Assembly (NCBI GenBank): GCA_041305385.1
Contig: JBFYLO010000042.1
Location: 1-14,442 of the forward strand
Direction: 5' to 3'
DNA from: JAKAKT01 sp041305385
GTDB taxonomy: Archaea > Micrarchaeota > Micrarchaeia > Burarchaeales > JAKAKT01
DNA length: 14,442 nt
Shown: in pieces, positions 12,915 through 14,442 of the stretch
Layout of the letters: every line of letters begins with the position of its first letter
How positions within the stretch are numbered: the first letter of the stretch is position 1
The notes under the pieces: model-generated
What the model was told of the DNA's origin: nothing
Seen by the model: the letters and a program-made list of their open reading frames with translations, nothing else
Database searches by the model: none
Made by a program: the position numbers and the translations under genes

Positions 12915-14360
12915 CTAAAGTCTGTTTGACTTCGATGTAGAATTAGGCTTTTTTGTGATTATAGGAACAACCCGGGAGCGTGGGTTCCATTCTCTTTGCT
13001 TGAAAATCTGTTTGAGCCTTGGCCTTATGACCGGGAGCAGGGTAAGCTGTTCGAGTTGTTTTAATAGCGAACTGACGCCGCCGTGGAGGGTGCGCGTTAC
13101 CGTGGGCCTGGTCGTGCTCCTGAACAGCTCAATCTCGTCTTTTACCAGGCGCGGGATTAGGAAATTCTTCCGCACTTTCTCCTTTGCATGTTGGCTAAGC
13201 TTTTGCGCTATTGGCTTGTGATTGAGAAGGTAAGAAACTCTTTCAGCGCATTGCTCAACCCCGTCCACCAAATACCCGTTCACTCCATCGTCTATCTGGA
13301 GCGGGATTCCCCCGACCCGAGAGGCCACCACCGGGGTGCCCTTCCACATTGCCTCGGAAACGGTGAGGCCGAATCCTTCGCGCAGGGACTTCTGGATGAC
13401 TACATCTGCCCTTCTCTGGAGCGCGTTCACGAGCAGGTCGTTCTGGGCGGTGATTAGCACGATGTCCCTTTCTTTCTCCACGTCCCGGAACACTTCGTTG
13501 AATATCTTTTCGCCTTCCGGGTCATCCGTGGCCATCGAGCCTATGAGCACGAGCCTGCATTTCATCTCCTTCTGCAAACGGCGGTGGACTTCTATCACCC
13601 CGAGGGGGTCTTTCCATGGGTCAAATCTCGAGACTTGGACCAGCAGGGGCATGTCGTCATGGATTCCGTAACTGTTCAGCTGGCGGTCAATCTCGGAATC
13701 GGATATCTCCTTGTTCTTGTCAGAAAGCGGGTCTATTGCCGGAGCGATGAAGGAATGCGGCTTCTTAATCGGCAGCTTGTATTGGCGCGAAGAGACAACT
13801 ATGGCGTCGTAATATCCTAGATATTGCTTCAGAAACTCCCAGGTCGATTTATTCGGATTGGTGAGGTCGATATGGCATCTCCATACCCACGGCTGCTTCT
13901 TCTGGATTTCCGACAGGTTCAGGAGGAGCGGAAAAGGCTTCCAAAGGTACGGGAACTTGCGGAGGTAGCGATTAACGAGGCCGCACGGCTGCGGGTCATC
14001 AATAACTACCAAGTCGTACCACTCTAGATTAGTGAACTGGGCGTTCTCATCCATCGTGTTCTCATAATACTCGATGTCTTCCTTGGTGATCGGGGCGTCC
14101 ATCCCTTGCAGAGAATTATGGATTTTCTTGGTCACGTTGAAAAAATCCCGGCCCCCCTTGAACGAGCGCCACTCCGTCGAGAGCCCGGCATCGTTGAGCA
14201 GCGGGACGTAAGTTTGGAGCATCTCGGCGACACCGCCACCGTAGTAAGTGGAATTGACGTGGGCCATCGTCTTATTCTCGCAATAAGCGCCCAGGTCGTA
14301 AATCCTCTGGATGTAATCGTCCCCGACGATGCCGGCATAACTCTCAAGCCTTTTCTTCAT
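12915..14360 (-). CDS. treT: TreT-like trehalose glycosyltransferring synthase (GT-B fold)
   Basis: The protein has 481 residues. The N-terminus carries NSTYYGGGVAEML (residues 36-48), the hallmark of the TreT group that joins NDP-glucose and glucose into trehalose. The second GT-B domain shows SRFDPWKDP (R245/K250, phosphate contacts) and the GT4 EX7E pair at E328/E336 in REGFGLTVSEAMWKGTPV. Trehalose would serve as compatible solute or reserve in the cytoplasm. Residues about 417-481 form an extra basic tail beyond the usual end of the family, with no recognisable domain. A TATA-like box (ATTTATTG on minus, 14385-14392) lies about 28 bp upstream of the ATG, so the mRNA is nearly leaderless. 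Other NDP-glucose GT4 enzymes remain possible, but the N-terminal motif favours TreT. Confidence 0.85.
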   Translation of the reverse strand: MKKRLESYAGIVGDDYIQRIYDLGAYCENKTMAHVNSTYYGGGVAEMLQTYVPLLNDAGLSTEWRSFKGGRDFFNVTKKIHNSLQGMDAPITKEDIEYYENTMDENAQFTNLEWYDLVVIDDPQPCGLVNRYLRKFPYLWKPFPLLLNLSEIQKKQPWVWRCHIDLTNPNKSTWEFLKQYLGYYDAIVVSSRQYKLPIKKPHSFIAPAIDPLSDKNKEISDSEIDRQLNSYGIHDDMPLLVQVSRFDPWKDPLGVIEVHRRLQKEMKCRLVLIGSMATDDPEGEKIFNEVFRDVEKERDIVLITAQNDLLVNALQRRADVVIQKSLREGFGLTVSEAMWKGTPVVASRVGGIPLQIDDGVNGYLVDGVEQCAERVSYLLNHKPIAQKLSQHAKEKVRKNFLIPRLVKDEIELFRSTTRPTVTRTLHGGVSSLLKQLEQLTLLPVIRPRLKQIFKQREWNPRSRVVPIITKKPNSTSKSNRL

Positions 14361-14384
14361 TTCAATTACCGCTTATGAAGTTCT

Positions 14385-14392
14385 CAATAAAT
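14385..14392 (-). promoter_or_regulatory. TATA-like box for the TreT-like gene
   Basis: ATTTATTG on the minus strand is centred about 28 bp before the start codon at 14358-14360. No clear Shine-Dalgarno site is present. Confidence 0.45.
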
Positions 14393-14442
14393 GGAAACAA
14401 CTCGCTTCTACTTATTGTTTTCGTTCCTTTTGATGCGACTTC
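14391..14442 (+). CDS. Possible N-terminus of a gene running off the window
   Basis: From ATG at 14391, 17 codons stay open to the edge (METTRFYLLFSFLLMRL), with a hydrophobic run like a signal peptide or membrane anchor. It is divergent from the TreT-like gene. The stretch is too short to judge and the upstream AT box is poor, so this is tentative. Confidence 0.2.
   Translation, partial: METTRFYLLFSFLLMRL

Overview
The window is archaeal. TATA-like boxes sit about 26-28 bp upstream of several start codons, so those transcripts would be leaderless. Other genes have GGTG/GAGG-type Shine-Dalgarno sites. The tRNA gene has an archaeal-type intron and no encoded CCA, and several families are archaeal in character: topoisomerase VI subunit A, an HTH_10/Bat-type regulator and a TreT-like trehalose synthase. 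The many short, unrecognisable proteins would suit a DPANN-type genome, but lineage cannot be fixed from this sequence alone.

Layout: (1) 1-183 is the 3' end of topoisomerase VI subunit A (+). It meets, with overlapping stop codons, a minus-strand row of a hypothetical protein (180-1028), an HTH_10 regulator (1095-1811) and an internally duplicated, cysteine-rich putative solenoid protein (1843-3399). (2) Running plus-ward are an unrecognised protein with two possible membrane segments (3523-4278), an unrecognised 479-aa protein (4347-5786) and an overlapping small HTH protein (5746-6099). (3) A YbaK/ProX-type aminoacyl-tRNA deacylase (minus, 6096-6590) and a HEAT-repeat protein (plus, 6645-7175) diverge from a 54-bp gap with one central AT box. 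(4) A tRNA-Asn(GUU) gene (7206-7447) is interrupted in its T-loop by a 169-nt structured intron. A hairpin-rich non-coding stretch continues to about 7660. (5) A probable two-gene peptidase operon holds a divergent peptidase-M49 (dipeptidyl-peptidase III)-like zincin (7803-9890) and a prolidase-like M24B peptidase (9912-11315). (6) A minus-strand AbiE-like pair follows, with a nucleotidyltransferase (11903-12493) and a putative AbiEi-like partner (11392-11916). Imperfect direct repeats lie outside both ends. (7) A decay zone (12494-12914) carries the orphaned C-terminal tail of a beta-CASP metallo-beta-lactamase RNase. (8) A TreT-like trehalose synthase (12915-14360, minus) ends the window.

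The most unusual parts are the tRNA-Asn gene, whose second exon is embedded in a run of at least nine distinct perfect hairpins, and the M49-like zincin plus prolidase pair, which reads as a short peptide-degradation pathway. The AbiE-like cassette and neighbouring gene debris mark the accessory part of the window. The duplicated solenoid protein and the 4347/5746 pair are unrecognised and look lineage-specific.
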